From NCBI GenBank assembly GCA_009921785.1, contig RFXE01000012.1, forward strand, positions 1 through 18,409: a DNA stretch of 18,409 nt. Direction: 5' to 3'. A program made the translations under genes and the position numbers. This document shows positions 6,669 through 14,612 of the stretch, piece by piece (positions within the stretch are counted from its first letter, which is position 1; each line of letters opens with the position of its first letter). The notes beneath the pieces were generated by a model. The model did not search any database, was not told where the DNA came from, and was given only the letters and a program-made list of their open reading frames with translations. This DNA comes from Alphaproteobacteria bacterium. GTDB taxonomy: Bacteria; Pseudomonadota; Alphaproteobacteria; Rhizobiales; Beijerinckiaceae.

Positions 6669-7412
6669 TTAATCGCGCGTCGCCGTCATCATATAATTCA
6701 CATCCATATCACGCGATAATTTCCACTGATTGGTCAGCGGATTGAGAACGACGCCCGCTTGATAATCGATGGTTAAACCGCCGCGTTCGATGGCGCGCGT
6801 TAATTCGGCGGGCGTCACGAATTTTTCCCATTGATGGGTACCGCGCGGCAACCAGCGCAAAATATATTCGGCGCCGACAATCGCGAGCGCAAAGGCTTTG
6901 AGCGTACGGTTCAATGTTGCCATCACGAGGAGGCCGCCCGGTTTTACGGCGGCCGTACACGCGGCAACAAAGGCCTCAACATCGGCAACATGTTCGACAA
7001 CTTCCATTGCGAGCACAATGTCGAAGCGATGGCCTTCTTCAACAAGGGCTTCAATTGTTGTCTGTTGATAGTCGATCGCAAGTCCGCTTTTCGCGGCGTG
7101 AAGTTTTGCCACTTCGATATTTGTCGGCGCGGGATCAACGCCTGTCACATCCGCACCAAGCCGGGTCAAAGGCTCGCAGAGCAAACCGCCGCCGCAGCCG
7201 ATATCGACAACGGAAAGGCCGGTCAGCGGCTTGCCATCGTCGCCATCGCGTCCGAACCGTTTCAGCGCCCGCCCGCGGATGACCTGTAAGCGGACCGGGT
7301 TGAACCGGTGCAAGACGCCCATCGGCCCTTTTTCGTCCCACCAAGTCTGCGCGATCCGCTCGAAACGAGCCACTTCGTCCTGATCAATCGTTGAGCCTTG
7401 GGCATATGTCAT
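6669..7412 (-). CDS. ubiG: Ubiquinone biosynthesis O-methyltransferase (3-demethylubiquinol / polyprenyl-catechol)
   Basis: UbiG carries out both O-methylation steps in ubiquinone synthesis, using SAM. The 247-residue protein starts MTYAQGSTIDQDEVARFE and has AQTWWDEKGPMGVLHRFNPVR (21-41, the usual UbiG signature), SAM motif DIGCGGG (70-76), MEVVEHV, then WLPRGTHQWEKFV and a C-terminal GVVLNPLTNQWKLS and NYMM segment, all typical. The frame is open upstream to an ATG at 7625, but that 71-residue extension is low-complexity and runs toward the divergent lysC gene. AAGGA lies about 7 bases before the ATG at 7412, so this start is preferred. ubiG and lysC point away from each other across 151 bases. 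Confidence 0.95.
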   Translation of the reverse strand: MTYAQGSTIDQDEVARFERIAQTWWDEKGPMGVLHRFNPVRLQVIRGRALKRFGRDGDDGKPLTGLSVVDIGCGGGLLCEPLTRLGADVTGVDPAPTNIEVAKLHAAKSGLAIDYQQTTIEALVEEGHRFDIVLAMEVVEHVADVEAFVAACTAAVKPGGLLVMATLNRTLKAFALAIVGAEYILRWLPRGTHQWEKFVTPAELTRAIERGGLTIDYQAGVVLNPLTNQWKLSRDMDVNYMMTATRD

Positions 7413-7563
7413 CAGAAAGTCCTTCGCCTTGCGGCATTGGCGGCGGGGTTCAGCCGGTTGACAGAGGGCCCCTGCGTCGCCATGGATGTGCGCCTTTTTC
7501 AACCGGCAAGCGGCTGGACGCAAGTCTGCTCTTGCCCTTGTTTCAAGACGGTTTCCCGTTCTG

Positions 7564-8802
7564 ATGAAGACCCTCGTGATGAAATTTGGCGGAACTTCGG
7601 TCGCCAATCTCGACCGGATCCGCAATGTGGCGCTCCATGTGAAGCGCGAAGTCGAGGCCGGCTATCATGTCGCCGTGGTCGTTTCGGCGATGTCGGGCAA
7701 GACGAATGAGCTCGTTGCCTGGTGCAAAGACGCCGCTCCGCTTTATGATCAGCGCGAATATGATGCCGTTGTCGCCTCAGGCGAACAGGTGACTTCGGGT
7801 CTTTTGGCTCTGGCGCTGCAGAATATCGGCATTCCCGCCCGATCCTGGCAGGGGTGGCAGATCCCGCTTCACACGGATGACGCCCATGGTTCCGCGCGGA
7901 TTTCCGGCATGGACGGGAGCGGCATTATCGACGGTTTCCGCAAGCGTAAGGAAGTCGCGGTTGTTGCCGGCTTTCAGGGCATCCATGCCGAGACGGGCCG
8001 CCTTACCACTTTGGGCCGTGGCGGTTCGGATACGAGCGCAGTTGCCATTGCCGCCGGACTGAATGCCGAGCGCTGTGACATCTATACTGACGTTGATGGC
8101 GTCTATACGACCGATCCCCGGATCGTGCCGAAGGCGCAGCGGCTTGAAAAAGTTGCCTTTGAAGAAATGCTTGAAATGGCTTCGATGGGGGCCAAAGTCC
8201 TGCAAGTTCGCTCGGTCGAGCTCGCAATGACGCATCGGGTGCCAACTTATGTCCGGTCATCTTTCGATGACCCAACTGATCCGAAACCCGGAACCCTCAT
8301 CTGCGGCGAGGAGGATATTGTGGAACAACAAATCATCACCGGCATCGCTTATTCGAAGGACGAAGCCCAAATCACGCTCCGACGTGTGGCCGACAAGCCA
8401 GGTATCGCGGCGGCCATTTTTGTTCCCCTCGCGGACGCCAATATCAATGTCGACATGATCATTCAGGTTGTATCGGACGATACAACCACGACCGACATCA
8501 CCTTCACGGTACCCACCGCCGATTTTGAGCGCGCGAAGACCATTCTTGAGGGTCTGCGCGGCACTATTGGTTATGCTTCGTTGCAAGGGGCAACTGACGT
8601 TGTGAAAGTGTCGGCCATCGGTGTGGGTATGCGTAGCCATGCGGGCGTCGCTGCCCGGGCCTTCAAGGCACTTGCGGAAAAAGGCGTCAATATCCGCGCG
8701 ATCACGACTTCCGAGATCAAATTCTCGGTACTGATAGACAGTGCCTATACGGAATTGGCGGTTCGCACGCTGCATTCGCTCTATGGTCTCGACAAGGCCT
8801 AA
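7564..8802 (+). CDS. lysC: Aspartate kinase
   Basis: This enzyme phosphorylates aspartate, the first step toward lysine, threonine, methionine and diaminopimelate. The 412-residue monofunctional type has an amino-acid-kinase domain with KFGGTSV (7-13), VVSAMSGKTNEL, GRGGSDTSAVAIA and YTDVDGVYTTDPRIV. Two ACT domains follow (VADKPGIAAAIFVPLADANI and KVSAIGVGMRSHAGVAARAF), which normally bind lysine and threonine for feedback control. ATG 7564 (MKTLVMKFGG) is the family start; the frame is open to 7486, but the extra 26 residues do not look conserved. There is no good ribosome-binding site. The gene is divergent from ubiG and in the same direction as ptsP, 156 bases downstream. Confidence 0.96.
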   Translation: MKTLVMKFGGTSVANLDRIRNVALHVKREVEAGYHVAVVVSAMSGKTNELVAWCKDAAPLYDQREYDAVVASGEQVTSGLLALALQNIGIPARSWQGWQIPLHTDDAHGSARISGMDGSGIIDGFRKRKEVAVVAGFQGIHAETGRLTTLGRGGSDTSAVAIAAGLNAERCDIYTDVDGVYTTDPRIVPKAQRLEKVAFEEMLEMASMGAKVLQVRSVELAMTHRVPTYVRSSFDDPTDPKPGTLICGEEDIVEQQIITGIAYSKDEAQITLRRVADKPGIAAAIFVPLADANINVDMIIQVVSDDTTTTDITFTVPTADFERAKTILEGLRGTIGYASLQGATDVVKVSAIGVGMRSHAGVAARAFKALAEKGVNIRAITTSEIKFSVLIDSAYTELAVRTLHSLYGLDKA

Positions 8803-8821
8803 GCGCGACCTTTCGATGCAG

Positions 8822-8854
8822 GTCTGGCGGATCTGGGTTGATCCAGACTCTTTT
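8822..8854 (+). terminator. Possible terminator after lysC
   Basis: GTCTGG (8822-8827) pairs with CCAGAC (8843-8848), with an inner ATC/GAT pairing, followed by TCTTTT. An alternative GGATC/GATCC pairing competes. The T-run is short, so this is a modest candidate. The rest of 8803-8958 shows nothing firm. Confidence 0.4.
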
Positions 8855-8958
8855 GCAACTTTGCGTAAAGACGATTAAAGCAAGATTTAACGCAATCCTT
8901 TCGGGGATTCGCGCCGGGAAGCGCTTTCCGATTGAAATCGGATGAGGGAAACGGAGCC

Positions 8959-11226
8959 ATGCGGTCATCACTCGGTGGACCGAGAGTGTTGTTACGCCGT
9001 CTCCGCGAAGTTATGGCGGAGCCGGTTAGCGCACAGGCACGCCTTGATAAGATCGTGACAGTGATTGCGGCCAATATGGTCGCAGAAGTGTGCTCCTTTT
9101 ATGTGATGCGCGCTGACAACACTCTCGAACTCTTCGCAACTGAAGGGTTGAAGCGCGAAGCCGTTCATATGACGACGATGAAGGCGGGCGAAGGCCTCGT
9201 CGGCTTAATCGCGCATCAGGCTGAACCCTTGAATGTTCAAGATGCACAACATCATCCGGCCTTCTCTTATCGGCCGGAAACGGGCGAAGAAATCTATCAG
9301 AGCTTCCTCGGCGTGCCCGTCTTACGTTCAGGCAATACGTTGGGCGTTCTCGTTGTTCAGAACCGCGCGCATCGGCTTTACACCGATGAAGAAGTCGAAG
9401 CGTTGCAAACGACCGCAATGGTTCTCGCCGAGATCATTGCCGCAGCTGAACTCAAATCACTTGCACGTCCTGGAACCGATATTGCGTTCACGCGCTCGCT
9501 CGCACTGACCGGCCAGCCTTTATCCGATGGTGTTGGCCTAGGTTATGCAGTGATGCATGAGCCGCGGGTTGTCATTTCAAACTTGATTGCTGATGACACA
9601 GCCAAAGAACAAAAACGTATTGATGAAGCGGTTGCTGATCTTCGTGCTTCAATTGATCAACTCGTTGATCGTGGCGATGTGCTTCATGGCGGTGAACATC
9701 GTGAGGTTCTTGAAACCTACCGGATGTTTGCGAATGATCCTGGCTGGACGAGGCGATTGCGCGAAGCGGTGCAGACGGGCTTGACCGCTGAAGCGGCAGT
9801 AGAACGTGTCCAATCGGACAATCGCGCGCGTATGTTACGCCAAACCGATCCCTATTTGCGTGAGCGCCTGCATGATCTTGATGAATTGGCCAATCGCCTT
9901 CTTCATCGTTTGCTTGGCCGCGATATGATTGATGGTCGCGTAATTTTACCAGACAACGCGATCTTGATTGCGCGCTCCATGGGTCCTGCCGCGCTTCTTG
10001 ATTATGACCGCTCGAAATTGCGCGGCCTTGTTTTGGAAGAAGGCGGCCCGACAAGTCATATTGCGATTGTGGCGCGTGCCTTGGGCATTCCAGCCGTCGG
10101 TACTGTTGAAAATATCACCGGTCTTGTTGAAGCCGGTGATGCGATTATTGTCGATGGCGGCGCTGCGCAAGTTCAAGTACGCCCACAACCCGATATTGAA
10201 GCCGCCTATAAAGAAAAGGCGCGGTTGCGTGCTCGTCGTCAGGAACAATATCGCAGCCTGCGTGATGTTCCTTCCATTACAAAAGATGGTGTGGCCATCA
10301 CACTCAATCTCAATGCGGGTCTATTGATCGATTTGCCCCATATCGAAGATACGGGGGCAGCGGGCATTGGTCTTTTCCGGACTGAATTGCAGTTCATGGT
10401 GTCGACACGGATGCCGAATGCCAATGAGCAAATTGCCTTCTATCGTACCGTACTCGATGCGGCCCATAAAAAGCCCGTAACTTTCCGTACCCTTGATATC
10501 GGTGGCGATAAGATTCTTCCCTATATGCGCACGGGTGAAGAAGAAAATCCGGCATTGGGGTGGCGTGCGATCCGCATCGGATTAGATCGTCCCGGCCTTT
10601 TGCGCGCGCAATTAAGATCAATGCTGAAGGCTGCGAAAGGTCATGATCTGCGGATCATGTTCCCGATGGTCGCGACAGTTGATGAATTTGATCGTGCGAA
10701 AGTCATTGTTGAACGTGAAATCAATCATCTCGAGCGCTATGGGCATGGTTTACCGAACAGCATCAAGCTCGGCGTGATGGTTGAAGTTCCCTCGCTTCTT
10801 TTCGAGATAGATGAAATTTCTCAACGTGCGGATTTTCTGTCCGTTGGGTCAAATGATCTGATGCAATTTCTGTTTGCAGCAGATCGTGAAAATCCGATGA
10901 TGGCAGCGCGGTTTGATCCTTTAAGCCCGTCTTGCCTCCGAGCTTTGAAAAAGATTGCTGATGCAGGCGCGCGCGCGGGTATCCCGGTCACCTTGTGTGG
11001 CGAGTTGGGCGGACGTCCGATTGAAGCGATGACACTAATCGGTTTAGGTTATCGTTCGCTCTCGATGTCCCCCGCCTCCATCGGCCCCGTGAAGGCGATG
11101 TTGATTGAACTTGAAGCAGACAGCATCGCCAATCATATCGGCGCGCTTCTTGAAAAATCAAATGGCGCGCCGAGCTTGCGTCCGCAAATCGAATCTTTTG
11201 CGCAAGCGAACGGTATTCCGGTTTAG
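8959..11226 (+). CDS. ptsP: Phosphoenolpyruvate-protein phosphotransferase of the nitrogen PTS (EI-Ntr)
   Basis: EI-Ntr takes phosphate from PEP and passes it to NPr and EIIA-Ntr, a regulatory chain linked to nitrogen status, potassium and stress. The 755 residues show an N-terminal GAF domain (about 20-160; LDKIVTVIAANMVAEVCSFY), the PEP-utiliser N-domain (about 175-310), the swivelling domain with the phosphorylated His367 in GGPTSHIAIVAR, and a C-terminal PEP-binding barrel with GLFRTELQFM, DIGGDKILPYM, VGSNDLMQF and the active-site Cys680 in TLCGELGGRP. The ATG at 8959 (MRSSLGGPRVLLRRL) is chosen because GAGGGA at 8944-8949 sits 9 bases upstream. A TTG nine codons earlier (8932) is also in frame. 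All catalytic residues appear intact. prfA follows after 56 bases. Confidence 0.96.
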   Translation: MRSSLGGPRVLLRRLREVMAEPVSAQARLDKIVTVIAANMVAEVCSFYVMRADNTLELFATEGLKREAVHMTTMKAGEGLVGLIAHQAEPLNVQDAQHHPAFSYRPETGEEIYQSFLGVPVLRSGNTLGVLVVQNRAHRLYTDEEVEALQTTAMVLAEIIAAAELKSLARPGTDIAFTRSLALTGQPLSDGVGLGYAVMHEPRVVISNLIADDTAKEQKRIDEAVADLRASIDQLVDRGDVLHGGEHREVLETYRMFANDPGWTRRLREAVQTGLTAEAAVERVQSDNRARMLRQTDPYLRERLHDLDELANRLLHRLLGRDMIDGRVILPDNAILIARSMGPAALLDYDRSKLRGLVLEEGGPTSHIAIVARALGIPAVGTVENITGLVEAGDAIIVDGGAAQVQVRPQPDIEAAYKEKARLRARRQEQYRSLRDVPSITKDGVAITLNLNAGLLIDLPHIEDTGAAGIGLFRTELQFMVSTRMPNANEQIAFYRTVLDAAHKKPVTFRTLDIGGDKILPYMRTGEEENPALGWRAIRIGLDRPGLLRAQLRSMLKAAKGHDLRIMFPMVATVDEFDRAKVIVEREINHLERYGHGLPNSIKLGVMVEVPSLLFEIDEISQRADFLSVGSNDLMQFLFAADRENPMMAARFDPLSPSCLRALKKIADAGARAGIPVTLCGELGGRPIEAMTLIGLGYRSLSMSPASIGPVKAMLIELEADSIANHIGALLEKSNGAPSLRPQIESFAQANGIPV

Positions 11227-11282
11227 CGACGCTTCTTCCCCTGTCGCCGCCACTTCTTCTGTCTCCAAAATTATTTAAAATT

Positions 11283-12359
11283 ATGGCTCTTAATTCTCAA
11301 AAACTCGATGCGATTTTATCGCGCCACGCCGCAGTCACGGACCGCTTAAACAGTGGACCGGATGCCGAGAGTTTTGTTGCGCTATCGCGTGAATTATCCG
11401 AACTCGATCCGGTAGTTGAAGGCATTCGCGCTTTGCGCCACGCCGAGAAAGAGCGGGATGATCTTGAGTCACTCCTCAATGACCCGGCGACGGATAATGA
11501 GATGCGCGCGCTTGCAGAAGATGAGCGCCGCAATGCTGATCAGCATATCCAAGAATCTGAGCATGCCTTGCGACTCTTGCTTTTGCCTAAAGATGCCGCC
11601 GATGAACGCGGCGCCATTCTCGAAGTACGTGCGGGCACAGGCGGCGATGAAGCTTCGCTTTTTGCTGGCGATTTATTTCGTATGTATGAGCGCTATGCAG
11701 GCTTGCGACGCTGGACGGTTGAAATTTTATCGGCCTCTGAAGGGACTATGGGCGGTTATAAAGAAATCATTGCCGAATTGCATGGCGCAGGTGTTTTCGG
11801 TCGTTTGAAATTTGAAAGTGGCGTGCACCGCGTTCAACGCGTGCCTGATACGGAAACACAAGGCCGCATTCATACATCCGCTGCAACGGTTGCCGTTCTG
11901 CCTATCGCCGAAGCCGTTGATGTTGCCATTGATGATAAGGATCTCGTGATTGAAACCATGCGTGCGGGTGGTGCAGGTGGTCAGCACGTCAACAAAACTG
12001 AAAGCGCGATTCGTATTACGCATGTGCCCTCAGGGATTGTCGTGATGATGCAAGACGAACGCTCTCAACATCGTAATCGCGCGAAAGCAATGGATGTGTT
12101 GCGGACGCGTTTATATGATCGCGAGCGGCAAAAGCGCGCTGATGCTGAGGCGGCTGAAAGACGTGGCCAGGTTGGGTCTGGTGATCGGTCAGAACGCATT
12201 CGGACCTATAATTTCCCACAAGGGCGATTAACTGATCACCGCATCAATCTGACGCTTTATAAATTGCCGGAAATTGTTGCGGGAACTGCGCTCGATGATG
12301 TGATCGAGCCTTTGATTGCCGAACATCAAGCGGCGTTGCTTGGCGCCGAGGAGTTGTGA
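11283..12359 (+). CDS. prfA: Peptide chain release factor 1
   Basis: RF1 reads UAA and UAG stops and releases the finished peptide. The 358-residue protein has a helical N-terminal domain, the RF1-specific PxT codon-reading motif (Pro188-Asp-Thr190 within RVPDTETQGRIHTS) and the GGQ catalytic loop with Gln234 (AGGAGGQHVNKTES), followed by QDERSQHRNRAKAM and a C-terminal domain. The PxT motif distinguishes it from RF2, which has SPF. The ATG has an A/T-rich leader without an evident Shine-Dalgarno sequence. The TGA stop shares its A with the prmC ATG. The gene lies between ptsP and prmC. Confidence 0.97.
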   Translation: MALNSQKLDAILSRHAAVTDRLNSGPDAESFVALSRELSELDPVVEGIRALRHAEKERDDLESLLNDPATDNEMRALAEDERRNADQHIQESEHALRLLLLPKDAADERGAILEVRAGTGGDEASLFAGDLFRMYERYAGLRRWTVEILSASEGTMGGYKEIIAELHGAGVFGRLKFESGVHRVQRVPDTETQGRIHTSAATVAVLPIAEAVDVAIDDKDLVIETMRAGGAGGQHVNKTESAIRITHVPSGIVVMMQDERSQHRNRAKAMDVLRTRLYDRERQKRADAEAAERRGQVGSGDRSERIRTYNFPQGRLTDHRINLTLYKLPEIVAGTALDDVIEPLIAEHQAALLGAEEL

Positions 12360-13231
12360 TGAGCATTTCAGAGTCAATGACACGTGTCGAAGCGCTCAAA
12401 CATTTGGGCGAGGTGTTTCGAGGTGTCGGCATCGAAACCGCACAACGTGACGCGCGGTTGCTTCTCCTTCATGCGGTCGGCATCGAACATATGGATCTTT
12501 TGCGTGAACCCCGCGCGTCATTAGGTTCGGATGCGGCGCGCATTCTACAAGATCATGTTGCAAAGCGTATCACGCGTGTTCCCGTTGCTCGTATTTTGGG
12601 TGAGTGGGAATTCTGGTCCTTACCCTTTACGCTCGTTGCCGAGAGTTTAGTGCCGCGCCCGGATAGTGAAACAGTCGTCGCCGCAGCTCTCATTGCTTTG
12701 AAAGAACGTCGTCATAACAATGACGGTCTTCGTGTTCTTGATCTCGGCACGGGATCAGGATGTCTTTTGATTTCGCTCTTACATGAAATGAAAGGCGCTC
12801 ACGGTGTCGGTGTTGATATCGCGCCAGAAGCCATCACCATCGCGCGTCATAATGCAGAACGGAATGGCGTGGCGGATCGCGCTTCTTTTCAAGAGGCAAA
12901 CTGGGGCGCGGGTATTACGGGGCCATTTGATCTCATCGTTTCGAATCCGCCTTACATCGTTGAATCCATCATCGATACGTTAGAGCCCGAAGTGCGTGTC
13001 CATGATCCGCGTTTAGCACTCTCCGGCGGAGAGGATGGGCTTGAGGCCTATCGCGCGATTGCTGATGCCTTACCGGCGCTTCTCGCGGCCGGCGGCGTGG
13101 TCGCGCTCGAAATTGGATCGGATCAGGCCGAATCGGTACCAGCAATCTATGGCGAACGAGGTTATGAGATTGAGGGCCCCTTCGCCGATTTTGGTGCCCG
13201 TCCGCGCGCAATCGTTCTCCGGCGGCCTTGA
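12359..13231 (+). CDS. prmC: Release factor glutamine N5-methyltransferase
   Basis: PrmC methylates the Gln of the GGQ motif in RF1 and RF2 using SAM, which is needed for efficient termination. The 290-residue protein has an N-terminal helical domain with RDARLLLLHAVG and GEWEFWSLPF, then a Rossmann methyltransferase domain with VLDLGTGSGCLLISLL (Asp128) and the NPPY catalytic motif (196-199) followed by EPEVRVHDPRLALSGGEDGL, a PrmC hallmark. The ATG at 12359 overlaps the prfA TGA by one base, with GAGGAG at 12348-12353 five bases upstream, so translation is probably coupled. An in-frame GTG lies one codon before. The stop codon sits in a GC hairpin (GGCGGC 13221-13226 with GCCGCC 13234-13239) lacking a T-run. 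Confidence 0.96.
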   Translation: MSISESMTRVEALKHLGEVFRGVGIETAQRDARLLLLHAVGIEHMDLLREPRASLGSDAARILQDHVAKRITRVPVARILGEWEFWSLPFTLVAESLVPRPDSETVVAAALIALKERRHNNDGLRVLDLGTGSGCLLISLLHEMKGAHGVGVDIAPEAITIARHNAERNGVADRASFQEANWGAGITGPFDLIVSNPPYIVESIIDTLEPEVRVHDPRLALSGGEDGLEAYRAIADALPALLAAGGVVALEIGSDQAESVPAIYGERGYEIEGPFADFGARPRAIVLRRP

Positions 13232-13570
13232 GCGCCGCCCGATTCAGGACAGCAAGCCTTTGGATTGTGGTTTTTTACAATTGCGGTTTGAGGGGGTTCC
13301 GTGTAGACACAATCTCGTTGTCGTCGACCGATTAGGTTTCGAAGCGTTTGGAGCTTCGCTTGGACGACTTCCCTGTCCTGAAACAATTGAGCGTGGTCGG
13401 TCCCTTAGGGGCATAGGACCTTAAAGAGCCTGAAGGCTTGCTCCTGAGAATGCGGCGCCAGATGCGCCACAGGAAGACCTATCTGGTCCAAACTTCGAAA
13501 TTTCACCCCATTTGACCAAGTTATCTCGCCAAGTCCGATCCAAAATTGATCGGCAAACAAGGGACTCTCG
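13232..13570 (+). other. 339-base non-coding stretch between prmC and the DUF4167 gene, rich in inverted repeats
   Basis: I see no credible gene here; the open frames overlapping it run into prmC or lie antisense to the DUF4167 gene. It holds the 140-base paired segment listed separately (13243-13382). Further right are short hairpins at 13399-13420 (GGTCC/GGACC), 13427-13438 (AGCC-TGAA-GGCT) and 13454-13468 (GGCGC/GCGCC, or alternatively CCAGAT 13458-13463 with ATCTGG 13481-13486), and a perfect CCGATC/GATCGG hairpin at 13535-13553 just before the ribosome-binding site of the DUF4167 gene. A leader that controls the downstream gene, a small RNA gene and unconstrained spacer are all possible. 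No clear promoter was found. Confidence 0.55.
13243..13382 (+). ncRNA. Candidate structured RNA or MITE-like relic
   Basis: The ends are a perfect 10-bp inverted repeat, TTCAGGACAG (13243-13252) with CTGTCCTGAA (13373-13382). Inside, GGATTGTG (13262-13269) pairs with CACAATCT (13308-13315, one G-T pair). GTCGTC (13320-13325) pairs with GACGAC (13363-13368), which encloses CGAAGC/GCTTCG (13340-13345 with 13353-13358). Together they make a closed three-way-junction-like fold. I do not recognise an RNA family. No clear target-site duplication flanks it. The strand is given as that of the neighbouring genes; the true strand is unknown. Confidence 0.33.
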
Positions 13571-14404
13571 ATGAGACCGAACCATCAGAACAAGCGCATG
13601 CGGGGCCGTAACCGGGGCGGTGGCGGAGGCGGCGGAGGCGGTAAAGGGCCGAACCCGCTGACGAGATCCTATGAGTCGAATGGTCCCGATGTAAAAGTTC
13701 GGGGAACGGCGCAGAATATTGCCGAGAAATATCTCCAGCTCGGGCGTGATGCGCAGGCAACAGGCGACCATGTGCAGGCTGAGAGCTATTTCCAGCATGC
13801 CGAACATTATTTCCGCTTGATTGCCGCTGCGCAGGAGCAATTCCGCCTGCAGAATCCCGGCTATCGCGGCTTTGATCAGACCGAAGGTGAGGGCGATGAG
13901 GGGGATGACGAGCAACCCTCAATGGCTTCCGGCCCCCAAGTTGAGCCGCGCGGTTTTTCCGCGCAGCAAAATGGCGGCGATGACGAGACCCGTAGTGACG
14001 AGCAGCCGCGTGACTTCGTGCCGCGCGAAGGGCGCGGACTGCGTCCTCATTTCCGTGATCGCGATCAGCAGCGCGGATTTCAGCCACGCGAACAGCGTGA
14101 GCAACGGGATCATCGTGAGCCGCGTGAACAGCGCGAGCCGCGCGAGAACCGGAGCTTCCAGCCGCGCGAAGACCGTTTTCAGCGTCAGCCTCAGCCGATG
14201 CCACTTGAATCGGAACAACCGGTTTTGCCGTCTTTCATTACAACGCCTGTTCGCAGCGCGCCGATTGAAGCGGACAACGCGCCAAGCGCCCATGAAACCC
14301 CCGCATCGAATGATGCAGGTGATTTCAATGCGCCCATCGGCGTGCGCCGTCGCGGTCGTCCACCGCGTGCCCGGTCCGATGAGGACGGCGTTCAGGGCGA
14401 ATAA
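13571..14404 (+). CDS. DUF4167 domain protein with Arg/Glu/Gln-rich tail
   Basis: This 277-residue alphaproteobacterial protein is of unknown function. The basic N-terminus (NKRMRGRNR) and a run of nine glycines (16-24) precede the conserved DUF4167 core (about 27-90: NPLTRSYESNGPDVKVRG, then AQNIAEKYLQLGRDAQATGD and AESYFQHAEHYFRL). The rest is low-complexity and presumably disordered, with repeated REQ/REP units at about 170-195, and it ends in basic RRRGRPPRARSDE. The RG-rich and basic ends suggest RNA or DNA binding, but that is inference from composition. AAGGGA (13559-13564) lies 6 bases before the ATG. It sits between prmC and clpB with its own strong terminator. Confidence 0.88.
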   Translation: MRPNHQNKRMRGRNRGGGGGGGGGKGPNPLTRSYESNGPDVKVRGTAQNIAEKYLQLGRDAQATGDHVQAESYFQHAEHYFRLIAAAQEQFRLQNPGYRGFDQTEGEGDEGDDEQPSMASGPQVEPRGFSAQQNGGDDETRSDEQPRDFVPREGRGLRPHFRDRDQQRGFQPREQREQRDHREPREQREPRENRSFQPREDRFQRQPQPMPLESEQPVLPSFITTPVRSAPIEADNAPSAHETPASNDAGDFNAPIGVRRRGRPPRARSDEDGVQGE

Positions 14405-14432
14405 CTGATCACCAAATGATATGTGTCATTTT

Positions 14433-14460
14433 AGGGAGGCTCCGGCCTCCCTTTTATTTT
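14433..14460 (+). terminator. Rho-independent terminator of the DUF4167 gene
   Basis: An 8-bp stem, AGGGAGGC (14433-14440) with GCCTCCCT (14445-14452), encloses the loop TCCG and is followed by TTTATTTT. It begins 28 bases after the stop codon and separates the DUF4167 gene from clpB. Confidence 0.93.
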
Positions 14461-14522
14461 GATGACTCCGTATCCGACCCTCTTCCGCCCGCGCTTCCGC
14501 CTTCCTATCTCTCTTGAAGAAA

Positions 14523-14544
14523 GGGATCGCCCGAAGGGGGTCCC
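14523..14544 (+). promoter_or_regulatory. Hairpin in the clpB upstream region
   Basis: GGGATC (14523-14528) pairs with GGTCCC (14539-14544, one G-T pair), and CCC (14530-14532) pairs with GGG (14536-14538) around a GAA loop, with G14529 bulged. A CTTGAA box (14513-14518), like the -35 of heat-shock sigma-32 promoters, lies just before it. I could not find a matching CCCCAT-like -10 at proper spacing. A role in clpB control is only a possibility. Confidence 0.3.
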
Positions 14545-14612
14545 GCGTTTGTAGGGAGCTATTCACCGCGCTCATGACTGAGGCGAGGGATCAGCGGCCA
14601 AAGGAGTGACTG

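Noticed and set aside
6831..7289. 152-codon and 122-codon open frames on the + strand opposite ubiG
   Set aside because: They are antisense to the SAM-binding domain of UbiG, without family resemblance.
7413..7563. Possible extra N-terminal extensions of ubiG and lysC in the divergent gap
   Set aside because: Both frames stay open into the gap, but the extensions overlap each other, look non-conserved, and the internal starts match the family starts.
13035..13424. 129-codon open frame starting inside prmC and running into the non-coding stretch
   Set aside because: It starts deep within prmC out of frame, has no ribosome-binding site, and its part beyond prmC has no protein-like character.
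14080..14160. Tandem-repeat-looking DNA, considered as a repeat array or CRISPR-like structure
   Set aside because: It is the Arg-Glu-Gln/Pro-rich coding part of the DUF4167 protein; units are short, irregular and in frame, with no spacers.
13521..14204. 227-codon open frame on the - strand over the DUF4167 gene
   Set aside because: The product is an Arg/Ala/His-rich low-complexity sequence that mirrors the repetitive RE/RQ-coding region on the other strand. The + frame has a conserved domain, a ribosome-binding site and a terminator.
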